A DNA stretch of 15,179 bases from an uncultured Clostridia bacterium (GTDB taxonomy: Bacteria > Bacillota > Clostridia > Oscillospirales > Ruminococcaceae): assembly GCA_947381875.1 (NCBI GenBank), contig CANCXY010000054.1, positions 1 through 15,179 of the forward strand, read 5' to 3'. Under the pieces are notes generated by a model. It did no database searches, was not told where the DNA came from, and was given only the letters and a program-made list of their open reading frames with translations. The translations under genes and the position numbers were made by a program. Below are positions 5,855-12,967 of the stretch, piece by piece (the first letter of the stretch is position 1; each line of letters begins with the position of its first letter).

Positions 5855-8436
5855 TACGCATGCGCCCCCTTTGCGGATACGGCGACGGCCTCACCCATAA
5901 GGCTTGTCAGATTGTCCACGATTCCATCTAAATCCATATCACTGGCAATATTGTTGTGGTTCGTCTGCTCGATTTTGATTTCCGCTGTCGTATAACGGTT
6001 GATGGTGTCCCGTTCGGCAATGTCACGCATATATTTCAAATCTTCCTGGGAAACTTCGAGACTGTTGGCGATTTTCCCGGTATTCCCGGCAATGTTATTT
6101 ACACTGTCTCCAAGTGCTGTATATGGGTCTGTTGCGTAAAGTACCTGTTCCCGTTCATCCTCCGGATCTTTGGGCGATAGCTTATCTACCCATGAGGCCC
6201 CTGCCTGGAATGCCTTTTGTGCCCAGCCGTCCCCAAATGCGTTAAATGTATGAAACCCTTTATCAAAAGCCTGCCCAATATCCGCATAATCTTCTTTCCT
6301 GTCATATGCGGCAGCGGACTTAGCGGCATATTCCGCGGCTTTTCCAGAAATGCCAGAGTAATCAAACTCGATAAAAGGCAGCCTGTTCAGCGCCTCGCAG
6401 ATACCTGCCACTGTTTCAAGTCCAGTGGCAAGCAGGTCATAAAACCACCCTTGTATATTGGAAATGGTATTATGGAACGCCGTGCCAATGTTTGTACAGC
6501 AGGCCCCCAAGGCGTTCCATATCCCCAGTGCGACATTTGCAACCCACAATCCGAGATTGACAACAGCCTGCACCGCGACATTTGCCAGGCCGACAAGCGT
6601 CCCGAAAACGGACGTATTTTTTGCCCCGAAAATATTCAGCGCACGCACGATGGCTGTGATGGCCGCAACAAGCGCAATCACTCCAACTACTATCCATGTA
6701 ATCGGGCACGCCAGCAGCGCTGTATTCAAGCCGTACTGCGCCGCTGTGGCCTGCGCGGCAGCGCTCGCCTCCGTGCGGGTCGCCGCCGCGTGCGCATAGG
6801 ACGCAAGGCAGAGCACAATCTTCGCCCCGGCGCTGGCGGCATCCGCTATCTTCACCGCCGCCGCCCCTGCCGCATATACCCCCAATGCCGCGGCAACGCC
6901 CAAAACAACAGGCCCGATAACGTCCCAGTGCGTCGCGACGAAATCCGCCCCCGCCGCCATGCCATTTACGACATCCAGCGCAAAGCCCGCCAGCCCCATC
7001 AGTGAGGCCTCTGCGCCCCGTGTGAACTGCTGGACGGCCTCACTGCCCGCTAACTCATTAACGCGCTGTAAGACAGGCTGGAAGGCCATCAGAGCGTCAT
7101 TCTGGAATGATGTCCATATATCGCCCCACGTCATGGGCATATTGTTGAAACGCTCGTTGATATCCTCCGCCGCGTCAAACATGGCCGCTTTTACAATATC
7201 CGCCGTGAGCTGCCCTTCGCTTGCCATCTCACGGATACTGCCAAGCGGCACGTCCAGATAGTCAGCGATATTCTGGATCAGGTTCGGGGCCTGTTCAAAG
7301 ATGCTGTTCAGCTCATCCCCGCGCAGTACGCCCGAACCGAGCGCCTGCGAGAGCTGCAACATCGCGTTGGCGCTTTCCATCGTGCTTGCCCCCGCGATTT
7401 TCATCTGCTTTTGCACTAACTCCGCGAAAGCCACCACCTCATCGGAACCGCTGAACGCATCCCCGGCGTTGTTGCCGAACTTCGCCACAACCTCGGCCAT
7501 ATCGGAGAACGAGCCGCGCGCGTTCTGCGCCGCGTTGTATACCATCGAGAGCATTTCCTGCGTACTGCCCGCTGCGCCCTTCCCGGCACTTTCCATGCTC
7601 CTGTTCATCAGGTCCAGCCGCGCCGTCGTCTGGGACAGGCTGCCCGAAACCTCCAGCACCTTCCCGATGGATTGCAGCGACACATACGCGCCCACCAGCC
7701 CGCGCACCGTGGAGAAAAGCCGATCGGCGCTGCCGCTGCTCCGCTCGACCGCCCGCGTGAAATTTTCCTGTTCGGCAGTGTTGTCGCGGATATACCGTTC
7801 CGCATTGCCGATGCTCTGCGACATTTGCAGGTAGGCCCGGTTGGCCGCCCCAACGTCCATTGCGCCGACGGCGCTGTTCAACGCCTCCTGTGCATCCAAC
7901 GCCTGCCCCAGCAGCCCGCGCATATGTTCAAGCTGCGCACTGGCGGCGTCCGTGCCCATGTTGAGCGGGTCGCTCTCAATCGCCGCCATGCGGCGCTGCA
8001 AGGCCCCCAGCCGTTCCTGTATGGTGGTAATGTCCGCCGACGCCTCGGGCGGGAACAGTTCGGCGCGCGACGCCGCAGCGGCAATCTGCGTCTGCGTGCG
8101 GTACAGCGCACCCATTCGGGCGTTGACATCCTCCACCTCCTGTGCGAAGCGCTCCGCCCCGGAGCTTGTAAACACAGGTGCGCTGTCCGTCTGCCATGCG
8201 GGCACTGCCCCCGACGCCTGGGCGCGCTGCCTCGCCTCGCTGTACAGGTCAAGCGATGCCGCCGCCCGTGCGGCGCTGTCCTGCATTGCCTCGAAGGACG
8301 CCGTATCCATCGAAGCACTCATGCCATGCTGGAGGTCGCTCATAGCGGCGACGCCCATATTCACGGCGTTCACCACCTGATACAGCACGCCCGTGAAATT
8401 ATCCTGTAATTCAATCGCCGTTTGGATGGTCGCCAC
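5854..8436 (-). CDS. Tail tape measure protein
   Basis: An 860-residue protein that sets tail length by stretching through the tube; later it is ejected and may help DNA cross the membrane. The N-terminus (MATIQTAIELQDNFTGVLYQVVNAV) is typical of clostridial tape measure proteins. A long helical, Ala/Gln/Glu-rich region covers about 30-240. The tape-measure domain begins near residue 242 (RLFSTVRGLVGAYVSLQSIGKVL). Hydrophobic, membrane-like segments lie near 506-528, 577-600 and 615-645. No lysozyme or peptidase motif is visible. The start is GTG 8436, nine bases after AGAGG, and six bases after the stop of the frameshifted chaperone. At 0.15 nm per residue the tail would be roughly 130 nm. 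The gene is intact. Confidence 0.92.
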   Translation of the reverse strand: MATIQTAIELQDNFTGVLYQVVNAVNMGVAAMSDLQHGMSASMDTASFEAMQDSAARAAASLDLYSEARQRAQASGAVPAWQTDSAPVFTSSGAERFAQEVEDVNARMGALYRTQTQIAAAASRAELFPPEASADITTIQERLGALQRRMAAIESDPLNMGTDAASAQLEHMRGLLGQALDAQEALNSAVGAMDVGAANRAYLQMSQSIGNAERYIRDNTAEQENFTRAVERSSGSADRLFSTVRGLVGAYVSLQSIGKVLEVSGSLSQTTARLDLMNRSMESAGKGAAGSTQEMLSMVYNAAQNARGSFSDMAEVVAKFGNNAGDAFSGSDEVVAFAELVQKQMKIAGASTMESANAMLQLSQALGSGVLRGDELNSIFEQAPNLIQNIADYLDVPLGSIREMASEGQLTADIVKAAMFDAAEDINERFNNMPMTWGDIWTSFQNDALMAFQPVLQRVNELAGSEAVQQFTRGAEASLMGLAGFALDVVNGMAAGADFVATHWDVIGPVVLGVAAALGVYAAGAAAVKIADAASAGAKIVLCLASYAHAAATRTEASAAAQATAAQYGLNTALLACPITWIVVGVIALVAAITAIVRALNIFGAKNTSVFGTLVGLANVAVQAVVNLGLWVANVALGIWNALGACCTNIGTAFHNTISNIQGWFYDLLATGLETVAGICEALNRLPFIEFDYSGISGKAAEYAAKSAAAYDRKEDYADIGQAFDKGFHTFNAFGDGWAQKAFQAGASWVDKLSPKDPEDEREQVLYATDPYTALGDSVNNIAGNTGKIANSLEVSQEDLKYMRDIAERDTINRYTTAEIKIEQTNHNNIASDMDLDGIVDNLTSLMGEAVAVSAKGAHA

Positions 8437-8442
8437 AATCTG

Positions 8443-9062
8443 TCACCTCTTTGCGTGTGCCTGATGTTCCAGCCTGCGCTGCTCTTTCTTCTCTGCTTCC
8501 ACTTTCAGCCGGACGGAGGCGATAAGGAACGCCCGTTCCTGCTCGTCCATGTTTAAGAACACGGACGGCAGGATATGCAGCTTCATCAGCGCATAGTAGG
8601 CATAATTCGCTTCGGCGTCCCCGCCCTCAATCAGTTTTTTGCTGCGTCCACCTTATCCTCGAACGACGTGTCAAAGCCCTGGAATTTCTGCACCCACACC
8701 GACAGGTCGGTATATTCGCCCGGGTCATCCACCATGGCAAGCAGCAGGTCTTCCGGCGTTTTTACACCGTAACTGTCCTGAAGCTCTGCGTCATAGAGAT
8801 TGGGCATAACGACGCTGGCCGCTATCATCTTCTGCGCATACAAGTTCGTTTTCAAGCGCGGGCGGAACATATTCGGCTTGCCCGCAACCGGCGTATCTAC
8901 CGTGCAACTCTCCCGAATCTCCTCGTTCTCTTTCGAGGTAATGTGCCGGAATTCCCACAAAAGCGGCGCGCCGCTTTCATCCGTCAGCGAGCGCGTGGGT
9001 GCGTACTGTTCGTTGGGGCGCATGGCCTTGTTAGCTTTCATGAATTTTGCGAATTTAGACAT
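8443..9062 (-). CDS. xkdN: Tail assembly chaperone, long form made by -1 ribosomal frameshift (206 residues)
   Basis: This is the frameshifted product of the chaperone gene: 143 residues in the first frame, then 63 residues in the -1 frame from base 8634 to the TGA at 8443-8445. I translated the extension by hand: it begins LIEGGDAEANYAYYALMKLH, continues with ILPSVFLNMDEQERAFLIAS, and has a Lys/Glu-rich end (KVEAEKKEQRRLEH). The pattern hydrophobic-LPS-F-L-x-(M/L)-D/E-x-E-(R/K)-A-F is that of GT-type chaperone C-termini, which bind tape measure and tube subunits. The extension fills the gap before the tape-measure start, so the whole interval is coding. The long form is the equivalent of lambda gpGT, an assembly factor absent from the virion. 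Confidence 0.85.
8631..9062 (-). CDS. xkdN: Tail assembly chaperone, short form (XkdN-like, 143 residues)
   Basis: A 143-residue XkdN-family chaperone (the gpG equivalent), found between tube and tape-measure genes in nearly all long-tailed phages. It starts MSKFAKFMKANKAMRPNEQY. The central part, EFRHITSKENEEIRESCT then RLKTNLYAQKMIAASVVMPN, is the family core, and PEDLLLAMVDDPGEYTDLSVWV near residues 103-124 resembles the usual C-terminal helix pair. The first-frame stop TGA (8631-8633) directly follows the slippery heptamer. ATG 9062 has AAGGAG 9 bases upstream. It follows the tube gene after a gap of 75 bases that contains a strong hairpin. It is an assembly factor and not expected in virions. 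Confidence 0.9.
   Translation of the reverse strand: MSKFAKFMKANKAMRPNEQYAPTRSLTDESGAPLLWEFRHITSKENEEIRESCTVDTPVAGKPNMFRPRLKTNLYAQKMIAASVVMPNLYDAELQDSYGVKTPEDLLLAMVDDPGEYTDLSVWVQKFQGFDTSFEDKVDAAKN
8634..8640 (-). promoter_or_regulatory. Programmed -1 frameshift slippery heptamer A_AAA_AAC
   Basis: In the zero frame the message reads GCA AAA AAC TGA, so A_AAA_AAC is placed in exact X_XXY_YYZ phase just before the stop codon. Slipping back one base continues as CTG ATT GAG and stays open for 63 codons. An SD-like AAGGTGG (8648-8654) lies 7 bases upstream, where it could stimulate slippage as in dnaX. A short GGCG-GGGA-CGCC hairpin (8614-8625) follows 8 bases downstream. Confidence 0.87.
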
Positions 9063-9101
9063 TGTTTTCCACTCCTTTTCAACAGGTCAATTTACAAAGA
9101 T

Positions 9102-9132
9102 GCCCCGGCCTGTTTTCCGCATGGGCCGGGGC
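9102..9132 (-). terminator. Strong GC hairpin between tail tube and chaperone genes (partial terminator or mRNA stabiliser)
   Basis: A perfect 9-bp stem GCCCCGGCC / GGCCGGGGC with a 13-base loop starts 5 bases after the tube-gene stop. The following bases on the minus strand are ATCTTTGT, so the U-run is weak. It may therefore act as a leaky terminator or as a 3'-end stabiliser, raising tube message over that of the chaperone. Such structures after major tail protein genes are common in phages. Confidence 0.6.
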
Positions 9133-9137
9133 TGCCC

Positions 9138-9611
9138 TTATTGCATACCTTCCAGAAGATTGAAACTTTCCGGCATATCCCAGGATTCAAAGGTGCCGGA
9201 CAGTTCTTCATCCAGAATTTCTTCCCCGGCCAGGAACTTTGCCAGTGTAAAAGTGTCGCACAGACAATCGTGGTGGATGATTGTCTGCCGCCCCACGGCG
9301 CTTGTGGGGTCTTCATTCGTCACCTGGATCTCAAAATAGGGCATCACTCCCGTTTTCTGGTAGGTATCTGCCATCTTGCGAAAAACAGAATGGTTATAGT
9401 GCGCCGTCCCGCTCCAGGTGCCCTTGCCGCCAGCGGACTTGTGCCCCATCCCGACTTTGCCCAAAATGGGGACATCCGTAACAGTGACATCCCACTTGCT
9501 TTCAAATTCAGTCAGGGACATAAGATTATATCTGTTCCCTTCAAGGGTCACATAGCATTCTGCCAAACTGCCATACACAGCATCTTTGGCGTTCATAATT
9601 GCGCCTTTCAT
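9138..9611 (-). CDS. xkdM: Tail tube protein, XkdM family
   Basis: A 157-residue XkdM-family (DUF2001) tube protein, the subunit of the inner rigid tube. The pattern is typical: NAKDAVYGSLAECYVTLEGN at the start, then LTEFESKWDVTVTDVPILGK near residues 33-52, the GHKSAGGKGTWSGTAHYN segment near 57-74 equivalent to the GHK-x-(T/S)-G-x-x-GTG motif of XkdM, and the C-terminal LDEELSGTFESWDMPESFNLL matching the usual EEE-hydrophobic-TFEDFD-x-PE ending. The chosen ATG 9611 has GGGAGGG 6 bases upstream; an internal ATG at residue 6 has a weaker AAAGG site and is a possible alternative. It follows the sheath gene and is followed by a strong hairpin, fitting a high-copy product. Confidence 0.93.
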   Translation of the reverse strand: MKGAIMNAKDAVYGSLAECYVTLEGNRYNLMSLTEFESKWDVTVTDVPILGKVGMGHKSAGGKGTWSGTAHYNHSVFRKMADTYQKTGVMPYFEIQVTNEDPTSAVGRQTIIHHDCLCDTFTLAKFLAGEEILDEELSGTFESWDMPESFNLLEGMQ

Positions 9612-9625
9612 GTTTTACCCTCCCC

Positions 9626-10945
9626 TCACTCGACCCACACGGTCATATAGAGCTGCTCCATCGCGTTGATGGGCGATACCCGGTCTGTCACCACCACGGA
9701 TTTTTTTGTATCGCCTTTTTCAACAACCACATCTTCCGGACTGAAATTTTCGATTGCCCGTATGGTTTCCAACTGCTGATGGTGTTTTACAATGTCATTC
9801 CACAGGCTGATGCGCCCCGAAGCGTCATTGGGCACCTTGCCAATATACTTATCGCCGAACAGCACCGCTATATCATTCGCGATCTGGTCCAGTACACGGA
9901 TGGTCTGGTTGCTGGAAAAGTCGGGGGATTTCTCATCCGTGATAGAGATAAAGCTGTTGATATCCGTCAGCACACGCGCTTTGCCGTCCACCTTATGGAA
10001 CAGGAACGAACCCTCACGGATACCGTTTTCAAGTTCTGTTTGGCTGTAGTCGGTATCAATGGCATATTCCCCGTCATAGACCATATTGGTGGCGGATTTG
10101 TTGACCGCCGTCCCCGCGACAACACCCGTCACCCACGGCACCAGCGCGGCGCTCTCGCCCTCCACATCTTCCAGCCCATTTTTGACGCTTACAACGCCCT
10201 CATAGTCCGCAAGATGGTTGGACGCCACAACCTGGAATTTCTTTCCCACGTCGTCACGCATTCGCGCGCAAAACGAGGCAAATAGGCCCTTGATCACCGG
10301 GTCAGTAGAGGGGCAGCCCATCGCGTTGAAGCTGTACCCCTCCGCCTGGTCAAGGTAGAGCTGATACGCCGCGTTCTCCGCCGCGCCGTCCTCGCCGCCT
10401 GTCAGGGGCATGCCTGCCGTCAGCGACAATTCGGCCTTATCATCCCAAACAACAAAATCGTTGTCTTTCAAATCGGCCATAGCAGTTATCTTGTCCTGCC
10501 TGTCTACGGGCACATTGCCGAGATAGGTCGAGACATCAAACAGCGGTTTTTCTTCTGTAGTCTCCTCGCTTGCCTCTACTACAACACGCACGTCATTCCC
10601 GCGCACACCCGGATATTTCGCAGAGCAAAGCGCGCAGGATGCTTTTTTCCCACCCATGTTCAGCCGGAAGAAATGCACCGTTTTGGCGTGCTTGAAAATC
10701 TCCCGCATAGGCAAAAGCTCCTGTGCGGTGTACGCATGCCCGAAAATCTTCTGGCTGTCCTTGATAAAGTCCGCTAACTCAACCGTAAATATCTTTCCTT
10801 CCGGCCCCCAGCTCATGGGCAACGGGATAGTGGCGTATCCACGGTCAGAGAGCGTCGCGCTCGCATAGGGGACAGAAACGAAATTGATATACGCGCCGGG
10901 CAGCACCTTGTTCTGGACTAAAAAAGTCCCTCCGCCGAGTGCCAT
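9626..10945 (-). CDS. xkdK: Contractile tail sheath protein, XkdK family
   Basis: A 439-residue sheath subunit. It identifies the virus as a contractile-tailed (myovirus-type) phage. The N-terminus (MALGGGTFLVQNKVLPGAYI) is characteristic of XkdK/YqbK proteins and forms the linker arm between subunits. The VSVPYASATLSDRGYATIPL and EGKIFTVELADF stretches follow in residues 22-60. The C-terminal domain from about residue 340 has IRVLDQIANDIAVLFGDKYI, then ISLWNDIVKHHQQL and the end SPINAMEQLYMTVWVE, matching the sheath C-terminal domain. The ATG is 1 base after the stop of the 64-residue gene and has AAAGG upstream. Length is slightly under that of PBSX XkdK. No frame damage is seen. Confidence 0.96.
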   Translation of the reverse strand: MALGGGTFLVQNKVLPGAYINFVSVPYASATLSDRGYATIPLPMSWGPEGKIFTVELADFIKDSQKIFGHAYTAQELLPMREIFKHAKTVHFFRLNMGGKKASCALCSAKYPGVRGNDVRVVVEASEETTEEKPLFDVSTYLGNVPVDRQDKITAMADLKDNDFVVWDDKAELSLTAGMPLTGGEDGAAENAAYQLYLDQAEGYSFNAMGCPSTDPVIKGLFASFCARMRDDVGKKFQVVASNHLADYEGVVSVKNGLEDVEGESAALVPWVTGVVAGTAVNKSATNMVYDGEYAIDTDYSQTELENGIREGSFLFHKVDGKARVLTDINSFISITDEKSPDFSSNQTIRVLDQIANDIAVLFGDKYIGKVPNDASGRISLWNDIVKHHQQLETIRAIENFSPEDVVVEKGDTKKSVVVTDRVSPINAMEQLYMTVWVE

Positions 10946-10946
10946 A

Positions 10947-11141
10947 TTACATCACCTTTCCTTTTGGCTGCATAAAGGTTTTTACCGCGCTTTCCGCCTG
11001 CTCCATCGTGTACCGCTGGCCGTCCTCTAACAGCACATTCAACAAGTCACGGCGTGTGGAAAAGCGTTTGAACGTCAGGATTTGTTCTTTGCTGAAAGTC
11101 ACCTGCCCGGCGTTACTTTCAGCTTTTTTCTTTTCAGGCAT
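10947..11141 (-). CDS. Small conserved tail-module protein (YqzN/YkzM-like)
   Basis: A 64-residue basic protein. After a Lys/Glu-rich start (MPEKKKAESNA) it has TFSKEQILTFKRFSTRRDLL and then LLEDGQRYTMEQAESAVKTF, a helix-turn-helix-like pair of amphipathic segments. I associate the pattern F-(S/T)-K-E-Q-h ... RDLL-x-x-LL-x-(D/E)-x-x-x-Y-(S/T)-h-x-(E/Q)-h with the YqzN/YkzM proteins found between tail terminator and sheath genes in skin and PBSX. The position here is the same. It starts 4 bases after the tail-terminator stop and ends 1 base before the sheath start. Function is unknown; a sheath-assembly helper is only a guess. Confidence 0.78.
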   Translation of the reverse strand: MPEKKKAESNAGQVTFSKEQILTFKRFSTRRDLLNVLLEDGQRYTMEQAESAVKTFMQPKGKVM

Positions 11142-11145
11142 AAGC

Positions 11146-11577
11146 TCACCCTTTCTTTGTCTTTACGTCGGTATCAAGAATTTCCATTAACGGCAGTTTC
11201 CGGGGCACCATCAAGAACATATTATAGCTGACGAAAAAGTGCAAAACCCCGTCCACGATTTCGCCCCGCATGCCCGTACCGCGCAGCGGACCGTCGGCAA
11301 GCTGTACCAGCTCCAGGCAAAGGAAAAGCCGCTCGGCGACGCTTTCACATTCGCTGCGCGGCTCCTCGCGGCTCTGGGGCAAATACTGGATGGCAAAGAG
11401 GTTGTCCCGCCTGTACCTCCCCGGACGATATATCCTGTTTCCCTCACTCGCACAGAATACGAAAAAGCAGGGTGTTTGCAGGTTTTGTTCCACCGCCTCG
11501 CCATAAACCGTGTACCCCTCGCCGAACTCCCCGGCCAGGGCGCTGGCGATCGCCGCGATGATCTCCTCTGTCATCAT
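11146..11577 (-). CDS. Tail terminator / tail completion protein (XkdJ/YqbJ-like)
   Basis: A 143-residue protein in the position of XkdJ/YqbJ, the tail terminator family (DUF6838) that caps the tube and sheath at the head end. Recognisable features are the helical start MMTEEIIAAIASALAGEF, the QNLQTPCFFVFCASEGNRIY segment near residues 30-49, RRDNLFAIQYLP near 56-67, and a beta-rich end around GVLHFFVSYNMFL. The start forms ATGATGA with the upstream stop, giving two possible adjacent ATG codons. The order gp10-like, terminator, small protein, sheath supports the call. Role is from family knowledge, not from catalytic motifs. Confidence 0.85.
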   Translation of the reverse strand: MMTEEIIAAIASALAGEFGEGYTVYGEAVEQNLQTPCFFVFCASEGNRIYRPGRYRRDNLFAIQYLPQSREEPRSECESVAERLFLCLELVQLADGPLRGTGMRGEIVDGVLHFFVSYNMFLMVPRKLPLMEILDTDVKTKKG

Positions 11578-12191
11578 GACAAATGTCCCCTTAAAAACCG
11601 TGTCAATTTCTTTTTCAGCGCGCCGGGCGCGGTCTGTTCCAATTCCACTTCGCTCTTTGTCAGCATAAGTTTTCCGGACACCCAGCCTTTGTGATTGGCC
11701 GTGCGGTGCCCGTATTCGACGTAGGCGGCATACTCCACCGGGTTTACGATATCTATTATCAACATATCGCCCTCACGCCGTACCTTCAGCGATTTTGTGT
11801 ACTGGAGGATTTCTTTGTCCCCTGGGTCGCCTTCACCTCTTGCCGCTTCTTCGTGTGTTTCGGCTATCCAGCCGCGCCGCAAAGTGCCGCCCTGTTTGCC
11901 TGTTTTGCTCTCGAACTGCACATGCTTTGTCTGGGCCTTTGCATGGAATGATACATGTTTCCCATCTTTGGTATTAAACTCAACCTGGCGTGCGGGAAGG
12001 TTCGCATCAAACTCTACAGGGCCGTCGTAGTTACCCACAGGCGTTTTCTCCATAACAAGCCGCAAAAGCTGTGCCGCCAGCGCTTTCACGCAGGATTCGC
12101 AAAATGCGTCCATCTCGTCCTTTTGCAGCTTTTCCATTTTCCGCTGCAAGTCCTTCATGCCGGACGCAGAAAAACTCCCCATACGCGCCAT
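11574..12191 (-). CDS. Neck / tail-completion protein, HK97 gp10 family (XkdI-like)
   Basis: A 205-residue protein of the HK97 gp10 family, found at the head-tail joint. The N-terminus has a helical block around MKDLQRKMEKLQKDEMDAFC. The centre holds TPVGNYDGPVEFDANLPARQ and the RRGWI motif near residues 105-109. The conserved end segment is VEYAAYVEYGHRTANHKGWV followed by KLMLTKSEVELEQ, the family hallmark (Y-x-x-YVE-x-GHR ... G-x-x-M). Residues about 65-100 contain a repetitive VEFNTKDGKHVSFHAKAQTK stretch then VQFESKTGKQG, longer than in many relatives. I chose ATG 12191 (AGGGGG 8 bases upstream, TGATG overlap with the stopper gene) over an in-frame GTG at 12200. Confidence 0.9.
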   Translation of the reverse strand: MARMGSFSASGMKDLQRKMEKLQKDEMDAFCESCVKALAAQLLRLVMEKTPVGNYDGPVEFDANLPARQVEFNTKDGKHVSFHAKAQTKHVQFESKTGKQGGTLRRGWIAETHEEAARGEGDPGDKEILQYTKSLKVRREGDMLIIDIVNPVEYAAYVEYGHRTANHKGWVSGKLMLTKSEVELEQTAPGALKKKLTRFLRGHLS

Positions 12192-12586
12192 CAAGCCCAC
12201 CCCCTGAACAGCTCCAGCATCACTTCCTGATGGGTCAGATAGACGGCGGGCGGCCCACTGGCGGTGTATTCCGTCGTCACGCCGTTCTGCGTGACGGTGA
12301 TTTTCGAGCCAGGCTTAATCGTCACGTCCGGCGCGCAAAACAGCTTTACGCGCTGCGCAATGGCCGCGCCCAGTTCCGTCCCCTGCGCGGCGCTGACGCG
12401 CTCAAACGACAGGCGGCAGGGGAGCACTTCATACACCACTTTTTCCGCTCCCTGCGGCCTTGTGATGCCCGTTTTTGCGTCCACCGAATAAACATACTCT
12501 CGCACCTCGCACACGCCCGTATAGGCCATCTCCAGCTTCTTCCGGGCAATGCCCGCGATCTTCACCAGCGAATTTTCCGATAACAC
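12191..12586 (-). CDS. Head closure / stopper protein (XkdH/YqbH-like), GTG start
   Basis: A 131-residue protein resembling the XkdH/YqbH family (DUF3599), a head-tail stopper that closes the portal channel after packaging. Visible marks are YTGVCEVREYVYSVDAKTGI near residues 21-40, VLPCRLSFERVSAAQGTELG near 54-73, then KLFCAPDVTIKPGSKITVTQ near 81-100 and the end TASGPPAVYLTHQEVMLELF-RGWA, which I recognise closely from PBSX-like homologues. The start is GTG 12586 with AGGGGGG 7 bases upstream. The gene begins 25 bases inside the connector gene and its stop shares a base with the next ATG, so three neck genes are translationally coupled. Confidence 0.88.
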   Translation of the reverse strand: MLSENSLVKIAGIARKKLEMAYTGVCEVREYVYSVDAKTGITRPQGAEKVVYEVLPCRLSFERVSAAQGTELGAAIAQRVKLFCAPDVTIKPGSKITVTQNGVTTEYTASGPPAVYLTHQEVMLELFRGWA

Positions 12587-12963
12587 GCAAATTCCCCCCT
12601 GCCACTTTTTAACAGCGCGTCGATTATCACGTCAAGCCGCTGTTCGGGCGTCTGACTGTCCCCGGAAAAGGCTACGGTCGTGTCACCAAGCTGGATCTGC
12701 TTCACGGCCTGTTCAAGGTCAAGGCCGCTTTCCGTGAGGAAATCCGTGCCGAACATTTTCTTTACGCGCAGAAACTCCCCCGCCGACATATCCGCCGCGA
12801 CAGGCAAAAGCCCTTCAGGCACTTCCGGCACATTGCAGTCGTTTTTCACCGTCCATTCGGCCTTTTCCACGGCAAGCGCCAGCAGCGCGCTGTCGGCCTC
12901 CGTCAGTGTCAGCCCGAACGCGGCCAGCCGCGCCGCCGCGCGCTCATACAAGGCGGTATCCAT
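12562..12963 (-). CDS. Head-tail connector (DNA packaging adaptor) protein
   Basis: A 133-residue adaptor of the gp6/YqbG-like connector class that binds under the portal. The N-terminal helices read ERAAARLAAFGLTLTEADSA, and the segment WTVKNDCNVPEVPEGLLPVA near residues 38-57 is the family hallmark (helix, NxCN-h-P-E-h-P-x-G-L). A variable loop follows (IQLGDTTVAFSGDSQTPEQR), and the C-terminal helices end in GRGEFACYRKIRW. The reading frame is open upstream to 13149, but that part lies antiphase inside the capsid gene and has the Arg/Ser/Pro-rich look of a shadow frame. ATG 12963 lies 4 bases after the capsid stop, so I chose it. Function is from family and position. Confidence 0.85.
   Translation of the reverse strand: MDTALYERAAARLAAFGLTLTEADSALLALAVEKAEWTVKNDCNVPEVPEGLLPVAADMSAGEFLRVKKMFGTDFLTESGLDLEQAVKQIQLGDTTVAFSGDSQTPEQRLDVIIDALLKSGRGEFACYRKIRW
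12594..12600 (-). promoter_or_regulatory. Ribosome binding site for the GTG start of the stopper gene
   Basis: AGGGGGG lies within the 3' end of the connector gene, 7 bases before GTG 12586. It is the only strong site near the N-terminus of this reading frame and fixes the non-ATG start. Confidence 0.65.
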
Positions 12964-12967
12964 CCTG

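Noticed and set aside
8500..8554. A separate small gene starting at the ATG near 8550 before the tape measure
   Set aside because: This ATG is in the same frame as the frameshift extension, has no ribosome site, and the region is better explained as the C-terminus of the long chaperone form.
9063..9101. A promoter from TTGACC upstream of the chaperone gene
   Set aside because: There is no matching -10 box at the right distance, and the segment is occupied by the ribosome site and start.
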